In this document: positions 16,454 through 24,470 of the stretch, in pieces
How positions within the stretch are numbered: position 1 is the first letter of the stretch
How the letters are laid out: every line of letters begins with the position of its first letter
Assembly: GCF_000423205.1 (NCBI RefSeq)
Contig: NZ_AUHN01000005.1
Coordinates: forward strand, 248,001-312,000
DNA length: 64,000 bases
From: Jonesia quinghaiensis DSM 15701
Lineage (GTDB): Bacteria; Actinomycetota; Actinomycetes; Actinomycetales; Cellulomonadaceae
Direction of reading: 5' to 3'
Notes under the pieces: generated by a model
Databases searched by the model: none
Seen by the model: the letters and a program-made list of their open reading frames with translations, nothing else
Told to the model about the DNA's origin: nothing
Position numbers and translations under genes: made by a program

Positions 16454-17878
16454 ATGACCACCCAACCACCCGCCCCTGATGACGACTCCTCGACTGTGCG
16501 AGTGACAAGTTCGGCGTTGAACTCTACCTTCTCTTCCCGGCAACGTAATGACCAACCTTACGTTTCCCCAGCACTGGTTGCTGGTGCTGCTTGGTCATGG
16601 CGCATCCTCGTTTTGCTTGCTGCAGGGTTTGTGCTGCTCAAAGCAGTAACGTTCCTCAAAGTTGTTGTTATACCTGTGGCTCTTGCGCTGTTGTTCACCG
16701 TGCTATTGCAACCACTTGACCGCTTTTTGCACACCAAAGCGCGATTTCCACGTGGGGCATCTGCGGCGACCTCCGTTTTGCTCCTCATCGCAGCAATTGC
16801 TGGGTTGTTGACCGTTGCCGGGCGGCAGATCGCTCAAGGAATCACAGAACTATCTGACCGTGCGGTGGAGGGTGTGAACGAGCTCATCAGTTGGGCTCAG
16901 GAAGCGCCATTAAACCTTGAGCTTGGTCAATTGGATGCGTATTGGAACGACCTCCTTGACGCAGCTCAGGCGCAATCTGGAGTGTTGCTGTCTGGGGCGT
17001 TGTCGGTTACCAGCACTATTGGTCATGTGCTCGCCGGGGCGCTAATCACCCTGTTCTGCACTGTGTTTTTCCTCATCGATGGACGGAAAATTTGGACGTG
17101 GCTCGTTGGGCTCCTTCCTCGCCATCTGCGGGAACGCACCCACCAAGCAGGGCGGCGTGGGTTGGTTACCCTGTCTGCGTATGTGCGTACTCAGATTTTG
17201 GTGGCATTTATTGACTCAGTTGGTATTGGGTTGGGGGCGGCAATTATAGGCTTGCCGCTTGTGGTTCCACTAGCAGCACTGGTGTTTATTGGATCGTTCA
17301 TACCGTTTGTTGGTGCGATCGTGACAGGCGCCGTAGCAGTTCTCGTGGCACTTGTTGTCAAGGGCTGGTTCTGGGCCTTGGTCATGCTGGGCATCGTTCT
17401 TCTCGTGCAGCAGATTGAAGGCAACGTCCTGCAGCCATTCTTGATGGGCCGTGCAGTAGCTATACACCCAGTGGCCGTGCTCCTCACCGTGACCGCGGGA
17501 ACCATCATGGCGGGCATCATTGGGGCTATTTTCGCGGTGCCTTTGGTCGCTTTGGTGAACACGGTGGTTCTGTACTTCAATGGCCATGACAAGTTCCCAG
17601 AGTTGGGATTTGATGATCGAATACCCATGCGTCCCACAGGGCGGAAAGCTGTCATGGTGACATCAGCCACACGTTATGTGTCAGATGAAGAGCAGGCACG
17701 ACCGCCAGCCACCATGCCATACGGAGCGATTGTGGGGGACACCTGGGAGAAGTTCCGCGGGCGTTTCTGGTACCGGCAAGGCGACATGCCTGCCACCGGT
17801 GAGGGCGCATCCACCCCTCAACCCGATGCAGAATCACCTCAAGGAGACGACTCACCTGACACTGACAACGAGAGATAA
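16454..17878 (+). CDS. AI-2E family transporter (PerM/YdiK type)
   Basis: 474 residues. An N-terminal Ser/Thr-rich tail of about 45 residues is followed by some eight transmembrane helices with the family pattern ALALLFTVLLQPLDRFL near the start and the conserved IPFVGAIVTGAVAVLVAL, QQIEGNVLQPFLMGRAVAIH and GTIMAGIIGAIFAVPL at the end. The C-terminal 90 residues are acidic and unstructured. Family members export autoinducer-2 or act as ion antiporters; here the substrate is unknown. It diverges from msrA and precedes ilvA by 48 bp. Confidence 0.9.
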   Translation: MTTQPPAPDDDSSTVRVTSSALNSTFSSRQRNDQPYVSPALVAGAAWSWRILVLLAAGFVLLKAVTFLKVVVIPVALALLFTVLLQPLDRFLHTKARFPRGASAATSVLLLIAAIAGLLTVAGRQIAQGITELSDRAVEGVNELISWAQEAPLNLELGQLDAYWNDLLDAAQAQSGVLLSGALSVTSTIGHVLAGALITLFCTVFFLIDGRKIWTWLVGLLPRHLRERTHQAGRRGLVTLSAYVRTQILVAFIDSVGIGLGAAIIGLPLVVPLAALVFIGSFIPFVGAIVTGAVAVLVALVVKGWFWALVMLGIVLLVQQIEGNVLQPFLMGRAVAIHPVAVLLTVTAGTIMAGIIGAIFAVPLVALVNTVVLYFNGHDKFPELGFDDRIPMRPTGRKAVMVTSATRYVSDEEQARPPATMPYGAIVGDTWEKFRGRFWYRQGDMPATGEGASTPQPDAESPQGDDSPDTDNER

Positions 17879-17926
17879 CCCACGTCACTGTCCACGAAAC
17901 GCTCGCTGGGCAGTGACAATGGACGT

Positions 17927-19150
17927 ATGACTGTTTCACCCACCCACTGGCCGGTCACCGAAGAAGACATCCGCGAAGCCGCCGTGATGCTCGCAGGTGT
18001 CACACGGGTAACCCCGATCGAATCCTCGCGTGCTCTGTCTGTTTACACAGGGGTGCCCACGTACCTCAAGTGCGAGAACCTCCAACGGTCCGGTTCATTC
18101 AAGGTACGTGGCGCCTACGTGCGGATGGCGCGGCTCACCGACGCTGAGAAAGCCGCTGGTGTTGTTGCTGCCTCTGCCGGTAATCACGCACAGGGGGTGG
18201 CTGTGGCCGCTGCAGCGTTAGGCATTAACGCCGTGGTGTACATGCCTTCAGACGCGGCTCTTCCCAAGGTCGCAGCAACCCGGGAATATGGGGCAGAAGT
18301 TCGCTTGGTGGGAACAAGTGTGGATGATGCCTTACAGGCAGCACGCGTTGAAGCCGAACGTACCGGTGCGGTCCTCATTCACCCGTTCGACAATGCTGAC
18401 ATTGTCACTGGGCAGGCTACTGTTGCGCTGGAAATTCTTGAACAAGTTCCCGATGTGCGCACCATCATTGTGCCTGTTGGTGGTGGCGGGCTGGTGGCTG
18501 GGGTTGCGGCCGCGTGTGCCCACCTTGCCCCACATGTTCAGGTGATTGGAGTGCAAGCGTCACGTGCCTCAGCGTGGACCCAATCTCTGGCAGCCGGTGA
18601 ACCTGTGACCTCTGAGGTCGCTTCGACGATGGCTGATGGAATTGCCGTGTCGACTCCTGGCGAGTTGCCTTTTGGGGTGGTTCAACAAGCTGGCGCAAGG
18701 GTGGTGAACGTTTCCGAGGAAGACATCTCCCGCGCCTTGTTGTTCACTACCGAACGGGCAAAACTTGTGGTGGAACCTGCGGGCGTGGCGGGTGTGGCGG
18801 CGTTGATGACTGGGCGTGAGACCTTTGAAGGCCCCATTGTGGCGATCTTGTCTGGGGGAAACATCGACCCCAACTTGATGCTCCGTGTGGTGCGCCACGG
18901 TCTTGTTGCAGCTGGCCGGTTCTTAGTGCTCAAAGTAAACCTTATTGACCGCCCCGGTGCGCTTGCCACCATGCTGCTGGATCTAGCATCGCAAAATGCA
19001 AACATCATGCACGTTGACCACGTTCGCACAGGCGTTGACCTAGCCATTGATGAAGTTGAAGTGACGATGCAGGTAGAAACTAAGGGCCCGGACCATTGCG
19101 CACAGTTGCTTGAGTTTATGCGCTCGCGGGGTTACCGGCTGAGCCAGTAG
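17927..19150 (+). CDS. ilvA: Threonine ammonia-lyase (threonine dehydratase)
   Basis: 407 residues. PLP enzyme turning threonine into 2-oxobutanoate and ammonia, the first step to isoleucine. PLP lysine is Lys59 in RSGSFKVRGA, the glycine loop is VPVGGGGLVAGVA near residue 188, and ASAGNHAQGVAVAA binds substrate. Residues from about 330 form one ACT regulatory domain (VLKVNLIDRPGALATMLLDL), so the enzyme is single-ACT like the Corynebacterium and TdcB-type forms rather than the double-ACT enteric IlvA. Biosynthetic versus catabolic role cannot be settled here. Ends at a strong bidirectional hairpin. Confidence 0.92.
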   Translation: MTVSPTHWPVTEEDIREAAVMLAGVTRVTPIESSRALSVYTGVPTYLKCENLQRSGSFKVRGAYVRMARLTDAEKAAGVVAASAGNHAQGVAVAAAALGINAVVYMPSDAALPKVAATREYGAEVRLVGTSVDDALQAARVEAERTGAVLIHPFDNADIVTGQATVALEILEQVPDVRTIIVPVGGGGLVAGVAAACAHLAPHVQVIGVQASRASAWTQSLAAGEPVTSEVASTMADGIAVSTPGELPFGVVQQAGARVVNVSEEDISRALLFTTERAKLVVEPAGVAGVAALMTGRETFEGPIVAILSGGNIDPNLMLRVVRHGLVAAGRFLVLKVNLIDRPGALATMLLDLASQNANIMHVDHVRTGVDLAIDEVEVTMQVETKGPDHCAQLLEFMRSRGYRLSQ

Positions 19151-19176
19151 CCCGAACGTTGCACCCTGAACAACGA

Positions 19177-19214
19177 CGTGTGGCTCCTCATCGCAAGAGA
19201 TGAGGAGCCACACG
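19177..19214. terminator. Bidirectional terminator between ilvA and greA
   Basis: Perfect 16-bp arms CGTGTGGCTCCTCATC and complement with a six-base loop between convergent genes. Confidence 0.8.
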
Positions 19215-19227
19215 CTTGGGGAGTTAA

Positions 19228-19710
19228 TTACCCCGAGTAAGGCTTAGCGGCCTTGATGACAACCGTGATGTCGTTGCCGTTTGGCGCAGAGTATGAGGTT
19301 GTGTCGCCGACCTTGTGTCCGTTGATTGCAGAGCCTAGTGGTGACTGCTCTGAATAGACATCCAAATCGGTGGTTTCAGCGATTTCGCGGGAACCAAGGA
19401 GGAATGTCATCTCATCGCCGGCAACATCAGCGGTGACGATCATGCCAGGTTCGACGACGCCATCGTCAGGTGGGGTTCCGATACGAACGTTGCGGAGTTT
19501 CTCGGAGAGCTCACGGATGCGGGCTTCGTTCTTGCCCTGCTCTTCGCGGGCAGCGTGGTAGCCACCGTTTTCTTTGAGGTCACCTTCGTCGCGAGCCTGC
19601 GCAATGCGGTCGGTGATCTCTTGTCGAGCGGGCCCGCTCAGGTGTTCGAGCTCAGCCTGGAGACGGTCAAATGCCTCCTGGGTGAGCCAGGTAACTTGTG
19701 CCTCGGTCAC
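19228..19710 (-). CDS. greA: Transcription elongation factor GreA
   Basis: 160 residues. Rescues backtracked RNA polymerase by stimulating transcript cleavage. The N-terminal coiled-coil hairpin carries the DEGDLKENGGYHAAREEQ tip with the two essential acidic residues, and the C-terminal FKBP-like lobe begins at RNVRIGTPPDDGVVEPG. Start is GTG 19710, behind GGAAGGAGCG; an in-frame extension to 19830 would add about 40 residues atypical for GreA. Neighbouring DUF4307 and mca reproduce the conserved actinobacterial order. Confidence 0.96.
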   Translation of the reverse strand: MTEAQVTWLTQEAFDRLQAELEHLSGPARQEITDRIAQARDEGDLKENGGYHAAREEQGKNEARIRELSEKLRNVRIGTPPDDGVVEPGMIVTADVAGDEMTFLLGSREIAETTDLDVYSEQSPLGSAINGHKVGDTTSYSAPNGNDITVVIKAAKPYSG

Positions 19711-20158
19711 AGGTCGCTCCTTCCGTTGTGTGGGCGCGCGATGCGCCCGTGTTCCCTCAGATGAGGTGGGTGTGTCAAGTGTGCGGACATAAAAGAATGT
19801 GCCCCCGTGCGCTGCCTCACTCGGTGTCACCGTGCGGTGTTCCGAATGCGTGTGAGGCAGTGCTCGTGGGCATCACATTTTATGGCGCCGTGCGCAAAAG
19901 GCACGTACTGAATGACCCAGTATAGCAACGGTCGGAGCGTTCGTGCAGGAGATTAACTTACTGAACTGCCACGAGGTCTTCGGACTGCCGTCCAGATACC
20001 TGCCACCGGTGTGCGGAAAACTCTTTGCACAGGCTTGTTGACGTCCCAGACGCCAGAGTGCCGATTGCTTCTACAGTCGGCGTCGGATCGTCGCTGTTAA
20101 GATCGTGTAACGCCATGAATCCGCGATTTTCCGCGAAGAGCTCCCATGAAAGGGAAGA
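19711..20158. other. Gene-free region between greA and the TetR gene
   Basis: About 450 bp with no credible coding frame or RNA gene. On the minus strand a TATACT hexamer (19919-19924) could be the greA -10 box, which would give greA a leader of roughly 200 nt; no good -35 is seen. The right end carries AAAGGGAAGA, the ribosome binding site of the TetR gene. Confidence 0.4.
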
Positions 20159-20749
20159 ATGACGCCTCTGAACAGCGAGCCTTCACGGTACGGAAAAGGG
20201 CAGGAAGAACTCATCCACGCAGTGGTGAGAGTGGTTGTTGCCGAGGGGATAGGGCAGGTTACGCATCGTCGCGTTGCTGCTGAAGCTAACGTCAGCCACG
20301 GGCTGGTACGCCATCATTTTGGTTCGTTGGAGGCGCTTATCGCGGCAGGGGTACACAACGTCCTTGAACGTAGTTTGCGCAACGACCCCATTGATGTTCT
20401 GCTTGCCGAACCTCCACTAGAGCGCGAGGCGCTCCTTGAGTGGATTGACGCGCAATGGATTGAACAGTGCTTTGAGTATGAACTGGTGCTCGCTGCTCGG
20501 CGCAGCACAGAATTACGACCTCTTGCGCGGGATATGTATGACGGGTACGTCGAATCTGTGACTCGTAGTTTGGACCGTCACGGCTTCCAAGATGTTACAA
20601 GAAGCGAGGTGGAACTCCTTGTTTCCGCGATAGACGGCATCGTGTTGCGGTATGTCAATATTGCTGGCGACAAAGACCAGTGGCCCTATGACGCTATGGC
20701 TGCTTTGCGCGGTGTGATTCTCGAATGGCGCAAGCGGTCAATTTCCTGA
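20159..20749 (+). CDS. TetR family transcriptional regulator
   Basis: 196 residues. The N-terminal DNA-binding domain is clear: VVAEGIGQVTHRRVAAEANV followed by SHGLVRHHFGSLEALIAAGV. The C-terminal half is a helical ligand domain (TetR_C, BetI-like) with the conserved-looking VSAIDGIVLRYV. It is convergent with the DUF4307 gene (the two frames overlap by 12 bp at their 3' ends). No obvious target lies beside it, so regulon and ligand are unknown. Confidence 0.9.
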   Translation: MTPLNSEPSRYGKGQEELIHAVVRVVVAEGIGQVTHRRVAAEANVSHGLVRHHFGSLEALIAAGVHNVLERSLRNDPIDVLLAEPPLEREALLEWIDAQWIEQCFEYELVLAARRSTELRPLARDMYDGYVESVTRSLDRHGFQDVTRSEVELLVSAIDGIVLRYVNIAGDKDQWPYDAMAALRGVILEWRKRSIS

Positions 20750-21181
20750 AGCGTCCCAGCAGGATTCCACAACGGCAGTAACAGCTTCTTCAGTGGTGCG
20801 AATCTCTGTGGTGAATCGTTGCTCAAATACCTCGGCTGGACCAATGCGAACTTCTTTGGTGCCAACCTGCGCATAGTTGGTATTGAGCGCGTCCAACGTG
20901 CAGATCACGGTCATGTCTTGCGGTTTCGCGACATCGAAGGTGATTTCAACAAGTTCAGAACTCTTCACTGAATACCCCACATTTTTGCCACGAATCGTTG
21001 GCGCACCCCAGGCGTACCAGGCGGCAACAGCAATGGCGACAACGATCGCTAGTACGCCAAGAATGATCGCAAAAGAGCGACCTCGCGGTGTTAAAGAGCC
21101 GGAGGGCCCAGCAGGGGTTGAGGGTGCCATAACAGGCTCATCCTCGTCGAGTTCGTAGACCTCGTTCTCCTCGGTGTTCAC
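20738..21181 (-). CDS. DUF4307 family membrane protein
   Basis: 147 residues from GTG 21181 (GGGAG close upstream). An acidic N-terminal tail (NTEENEVYELDEDEPVM), one transmembrane helix (FAIILGVLAIVVAIAVAAWY) and an extracytoplasmic domain with VGYSVKSSELVEITFDVAKP and ICTLDALNTNYAQVG define DUF4307, the Rv1081c family. Two cysteines (in ICTLDA and ESCWDA) may form a disulfide outside the cell. Its place between greA and mca is conserved in many actinobacteria. Function unknown. Confidence 0.85.
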   Translation of the reverse strand: MNTEENEVYELDEDEPVMAPSTPAGPSGSLTPRGRSFAIILGVLAIVVAIAVAAWYAWGAPTIRGKNVGYSVKSSELVEITFDVAKPQDMTVICTLDALNTNYAQVGTKEVRIGPAEVFEQRFTTEIRTTEEAVTAVVESCWDASGN

Positions 21182-21231
21182 GGCTCCCTTTCTGGACGTG
21201 ACGAATATGACGCTGCGGATGTGCCGGTCAG

Positions 21232-21258
21232 GGGAATCCTGCCGCCACAGTTCTCGTT
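21232..21258 (+). promoter_or_regulatory. SigR/SigH-type promoter of mca
   Basis: GGGAAT (21232-21237), 18 bases, GTT (21256-21258), ending about 60 bp before the mca start. Mycothiol genes including mca are SigR targets in Streptomyces. Confidence 0.7.
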
Positions 21259-21320
21259 CCATCGATTATTGTCGTCTCAGAGCGGCTTTGCCCACACCGC
21301 ACGTTAACAGGAGGAAAACG

Positions 21321-22211
21321 GTGACCCCACAGCCATTGCGACTCATGGCCGTCCACGCTCACCCCGATGATGAATCGAGCAAGGGTGCGGCCACTACGGC
21401 CCGTTACGCTGCGCAAGGAGTGGAAGTTCTCGTTGTCAGCTGCACGGGTGGTGAACGAGGCAGCATCCTCAACCCCCATTATGGTCGGGAAATCTTAGAA
21501 CCAGAACAGATGAGGGCTGTGCGGACAGTAGAGATGCGTCACGCTGCTGATGCATTGGGTGTTCAGCACCGGTGGTTGGGCTTTGTTGACTCAGGTCTTC
21601 CTGAGGGCGACCCGCTCCCTCCACTCCCGGAAGGAAGCTTCGCAACGTTGCCTCTCGATGTAGCAGCGCGCCCCCTTGTTGAGCTTGTGCGCGAGTTTCG
21701 ACCACACGTGATGACCACGTATGACCCATCTGGCGGTTACCCGCATCCTGACCACATTATGTGCCACACCGTCTCGTGGGAGGCCTTTCACCGTGCTGGC
21801 CAGGAAGGTGCTTACAAGGGCACTGGAGAACCTTGGCAGCCGTTGAAGTTGTATTACAACCACGATTTTTCGATGAATCGGGTTTCTACTTTGCACCGGG
21901 CGATGCTTGAGGCAGGGTTGGAATCACCGTACGGTGGGTGGGTTGAATCGCGGGAGGCGCGGGAGATCCCGGAACGTGAAGTGACTACTCGCGTTGCGTG
22001 CGCCGACTATTATCCGCAACGCGATGCCGCGTTGCGGTCGCATGCTACACAGATTGACCCAGATGGTTTCTTTTTCGCTGTTCCCCGGGAGATTGAAAAA
22101 GAAGTGTGGGGCGTAGAAGAGTACGAGTTGGCCGTATCGCACGTGCCAACGAGCATCCCAGAAGATGACCTGTTCGCGGGCATCGTTGAGCGCACCGAGG
22201 AGACACCATGA
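21321..22211 (+). CDS. mca: Mycothiol S-conjugate amidase
   Basis: 296 residues of the LmbE/PIG-L zinc hydrolase family. Cleaves mycothiol adducts of electrophiles and antibiotics to a mercapturic acid plus GlcN-inositol. The zinc/catalytic motif AHPDDE is at 13-18 and the second motif HPDH at 142-145. GTG 21321 is selected for its AGGAGG site seven bases upstream. Mca rather than MshB is called because of the neighbours greA, DUF4307 and the small membrane protein, as in Rv1080c-Rv1083. The stop overlaps the next start (ATGA). Confidence 0.93.
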   Translation: MTPQPLRLMAVHAHPDDESSKGAATTARYAAQGVEVLVVSCTGGERGSILNPHYGREILEPEQMRAVRTVEMRHAADALGVQHRWLGFVDSGLPEGDPLPPLPEGSFATLPLDVAARPLVELVREFRPHVMTTYDPSGGYPHPDHIMCHTVSWEAFHRAGQEGAYKGTGEPWQPLKLYYNHDFSMNRVSTLHRAMLEAGLESPYGGWVESREAREIPEREVTTRVACADYYPQRDAALRSHATQIDPDGFFFAVPREIEKEVWGVEEYELAVSHVPTSIPEDDLFAGIVERTEETP

Positions 22212-22654
22212 CACTTGTGTTGATGTGGGAGGGTGACGTGCCCTTTGCGGTTGTTGCTGACACCGACCCAGCGCAGAGCGAAACTCTTGCCCCTGAGCCA
22301 ACTCAATCGACAACACAAGGGCCGGAAGATCTGCGTCCAGGTCTGGTTGAAACAGACGTTTCCCCTGGTTTGCCAGGGTTCTTAGCGATCTTTGCTATCG
22401 CGGTGACCACCGTGTTTTTGTTCCTTGGGTTTTCCAAGCGTTTGCGCCGTGTAACCCATGAGACGGGGCAGGACAACCGCGTCACAGCGCTTTTTGATGG
22501 CCCCGCGCCGCAGCGTCGAGCCCCAGCGACCTCAGCCTCTACAACTGCTGGTGTTCCCGCGCCTGCTGACACTCCAGCAGCACAGGACTCATTGACTGAT
22601 ACCTCAGCTCCAGCTGAGGGATCTTCCGACAGCGGTTCTCATGACAAGCCGTGA
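22208..22654 (+). CDS. Small single-pass membrane protein of the mca operon
   Basis: 148 residues. An N-terminal extracytoplasmic stretch of about 55 residues precedes one helix (FLAIFAIAVTTVFLFLGFSK) with a basic cytoplasmic flank (KRLRRVTH) and a Pro/Ala/Thr/Ser-rich acidic tail. No enzymatic motif. Starts inside the mca stop (ATGA) and overlaps the nitrilase-family start by 14 bp, so the three genes are coupled. Positional counterpart of Rv1083. Function unknown. Confidence 0.8.
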   Translation: MTLVLMWEGDVPFAVVADTDPAQSETLAPEPTQSTTQGPEDLRPGLVETDVSPGLPGFLAIFAIAVTTVFLFLGFSKRLRRVTHETGQDNRVTALFDGPAPQRRAPATSASTTAGVPAPADTPAAQDSLTDTSAPAEGSSDSGSHDKP

Positions 22655-23444
22655 GGTGCCAGGAGAACTGACCGTTGCTGCGGCGCAGATTAATGGTGTG
22701 CCAGATGTGCAGGTCATGGCAGACCAAGCACGTGAAGCTATTGCGGGTGCGCTCGCGAATGACGCAGATTTGTTACTCCTCCCGGAGTACGCGCACTATT
22801 ACGACCCGAGGGGTGTGCCCCCTGACGCCGCACAACCGCTTGATGGGCCATATGTGACGTTGCTGCGTGACCTGACACATGGGACGCGCTTAACGGTTAT
22901 CGCCGGTATTACTCGCCCTGCAGTTGACCATCCGTTAAATACGCTGGTTGCTGTGCAAGCTGGTGACGTGATCGCCACCTATGACAAAGTGCACTTGTAT
23001 GACGCTTTTGGGTACCGCGAGTCTGATCACCTTGACCGGGGGGATGCTTCCCAAAAAGGCATCGTCACCGTTTGTGGGTTCACGGTGGGGCTGCAAACGT
23101 GTTATGACCTGCGGTTCCCTGAGATCACGCGAAGCCGCGTTGATGCGGGCGCGCACATTATTGTCAGCCCTGCGGCGTGGGTTGCTGGGCCAAGCAAACT
23201 TCACCATTGGCGCACGTTACTTGCTGCGCGGGCCATTGAGAACACTGTCGTGGTGTTGGCGGCGGGCTTAGCCGGCCGCGGAGTGTGTGGCAACTCAATG
23301 ATCGTGATGCCTGATGGCACCGCCAGTGTCACTGCGGAGAAAACGCCTGATCTATTGGTGCGCACTATTACGGGGGATCAGATTCAGCAGGCGCGTGAAA
23401 CGAATCCGTCGTTGGAAAATCGCGTATACGGACCGATGAGTTGA
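22641..23444 (+). CDS. Nitrilase superfamily carbon-nitrogen hydrolase
   Basis: 267 residues with the full Glu-Lys-Cys triad: Glu49 in LLLPEYAHYY, Lys116 in YDKVHLYDA and Cys154 in GLQTCYDLRFPE. The layout matches the Nit/omega-amidase/deaminated-glutathione-amidase branch. Translationally coupled to the preceding membrane protein in the mca operon, so an amide related to mycothiol repair or detoxification is conceivable but unproven. Its stop codon lies inside the left arm of a bidirectional terminator. Confidence 0.9.
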   Translation: MTSREVPGELTVAAAQINGVPDVQVMADQAREAIAGALANDADLLLLPEYAHYYDPRGVPPDAAQPLDGPYVTLLRDLTHGTRLTVIAGITRPAVDHPLNTLVAVQAGDVIATYDKVHLYDAFGYRESDHLDRGDASQKGIVTVCGFTVGLQTCYDLRFPEITRSRVDAGAHIIVSPAAWVAGPSKLHHWRTLLAARAIENTVVVLAAGLAGRGVCGNSMIVMPDGTASVTAEKTPDLLVRTITGDQIQQARETNPSLENRVYGPMS

Positions 23445-23476
23445 GGTGCCCCGGTGAGGCTACCTCAACTCATCGG
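23433..23476. terminator. Bidirectional terminator overlapping a stop codon
   Basis: Perfect 15-bp arms CCGATGAGTTGAGGT and complement; the TGA of the nitrilase-family gene (23442-23444) is inside the left arm. Convergent with the hemolysin III gene. Confidence 0.75.
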
Positions 23477-23489
23477 TAAGTAGTGCGGC

Positions 23490-24254
23490 TTAACGCAGTG
23501 CCAGGATGGCAATCATGACTGCTGCGTAGTGGCAGAAGAACCCAATGACTGTGCAAATGTGGAAGATTTCATGGAATCCGAACCACAGCGGGCTGGGGTT
23601 GGGACGTTTGAGGGCGTACATGACGGCGCCTACCGTGTAGGCGAATCCGCCTCCTGCGATGAGCCAGACGACCGCGGGTCCCCCTGCTGTCCAGAATTGG
23701 GGGAGGAACCACAGTGCCACCCACCCGAGGGCGATGTAGATCGGCACGTAGACCCATCGTGGGGCGCCGAGCCAAATGATGCGTGCCGCAAGCCCGAGGA
23801 GTGCCCCTGTCCATACTGTTACCAGCAGGATTGTTGCGGTGCGGGTGGGGAGCATCGTGACGGCAAGCGGGGTGTAGGTTCCCGCGATAATGAGGAAGAT
23901 GTTGGAGTGGTCCCAGCGGCGCAAGGCGGCAAAAACTGGGGGGCTCCACGTTCCGCGGTGGTAGACCGCTGAGGTTCCAAAAAGGAGCCATGATGAGATC
24001 GCAAAAACGATGCACGCAACCTTTGGTGCGGTAGCGGGCGCGAGAACAATCAGGATTATTCCGGCGATCACAGACAGTGGGAATGTCCCGGCGTGAATCC
24101 ATCCACGGAGTTTGGGTTTTATTGCGGTGAGCGCGTTGCCAAGTTGGTCAGCAGTTTTCTCTGCAACTGTCGAGGCGTTGTGTGCAGCCTCGCTGGTGGG
24201 GTGGGCTTCACCATCTCGTGGCTGGTTGTCTGCCTCTCCAGGGGAGTTGGCCAT
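23490..24254 (-). CDS. Hemolysin III/TrhA (PAQR) family membrane protein
   Basis: 254 residues from ATG 24254, which follows GGAGG; a second in-frame ATG at 24281 is possible. Seven helices with the PAQR metal-site residues: FGTSAVYHRG, RRWDHSNIFLIIAGTYTPLA and the C-terminal FGFHEIFHICTVIGFFCHYA. The Ser/His/Asp pattern is that of putative zinc-dependent hydrolases; in E. coli TrhA affects membrane energetics. The N-terminal 45 residues are acidic and disordered. Positional counterpart of Rv1085c, divergent from the prenyltransferase as in M. tuberculosis. Confidence 0.9.
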   Translation of the reverse strand: MANSPGEADNQPRDGEAHPTSEAAHNASTVAEKTADQLGNALTAIKPKLRGWIHAGTFPLSVIAGIILIVLAPATAPKVACIVFAISSWLLFGTSAVYHRGTWSPPVFAALRRWDHSNIFLIIAGTYTPLAVTMLPTRTATILLVTVWTGALLGLAARIIWLGAPRWVYVPIYIALGWVALWFLPQFWTAGGPAVVWLIAGGGFAYTVGAVMYALKRPNPSPLWFGFHEIFHICTVIGFFCHYAAVMIAILALR

Positions 24255-24305
24255 GGTGCCTCCGGGTGTAGCGGTTGTCATGCGGTTGCGGCTGCCGTCA
24301 TCTTG

Positions 24306-24342
24306 CAACCTACGGTGCCGTAACCTACCCTACCGTAGGTTG
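24306..24342. promoter_or_regulatory. Dyad between hemolysin III and prenyltransferase genes
   Basis: Perfect 11-bp inverted arms CAACCTACGGT and ACCGTAGGTTG, 15 bases apart, in the divergent intergenic region. Inside it a second half-pattern (TACGG, CCGTA) makes overlapping dyads. Candidate operator for an unknown dimeric regulator. Confidence 0.5.
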
Positions 24343-24470
24343 TCATTGTGTGAAGATTCCGACAACAATTCTTAAGGCTTCTCAGGATAGCGCTAGCGTA
24401 CCCTTTGACTCGCCTACTCTTGGATAGTCCTCAACAACCTCATATGCATGTCAAGAAAGGCCTTGGCCCA

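Noticed and set aside
19711-19830. N-terminal extension of greA
   Set aside because: GTG 19710 has a strong ribosome site and gives the standard GreA length; the extension is not GreA-like.
20085-20115. Short dyad GTTA...TAAC upstream of the TetR gene as its operator
   Set aside because: Arms are only four bases long; expected by chance.
19831-20158. Possible tRNA or small RNA gene between greA and the TetR gene
   Set aside because: No GTTCGA-type T-loop, cloverleaf or terminator-bounded transcript could be seen.
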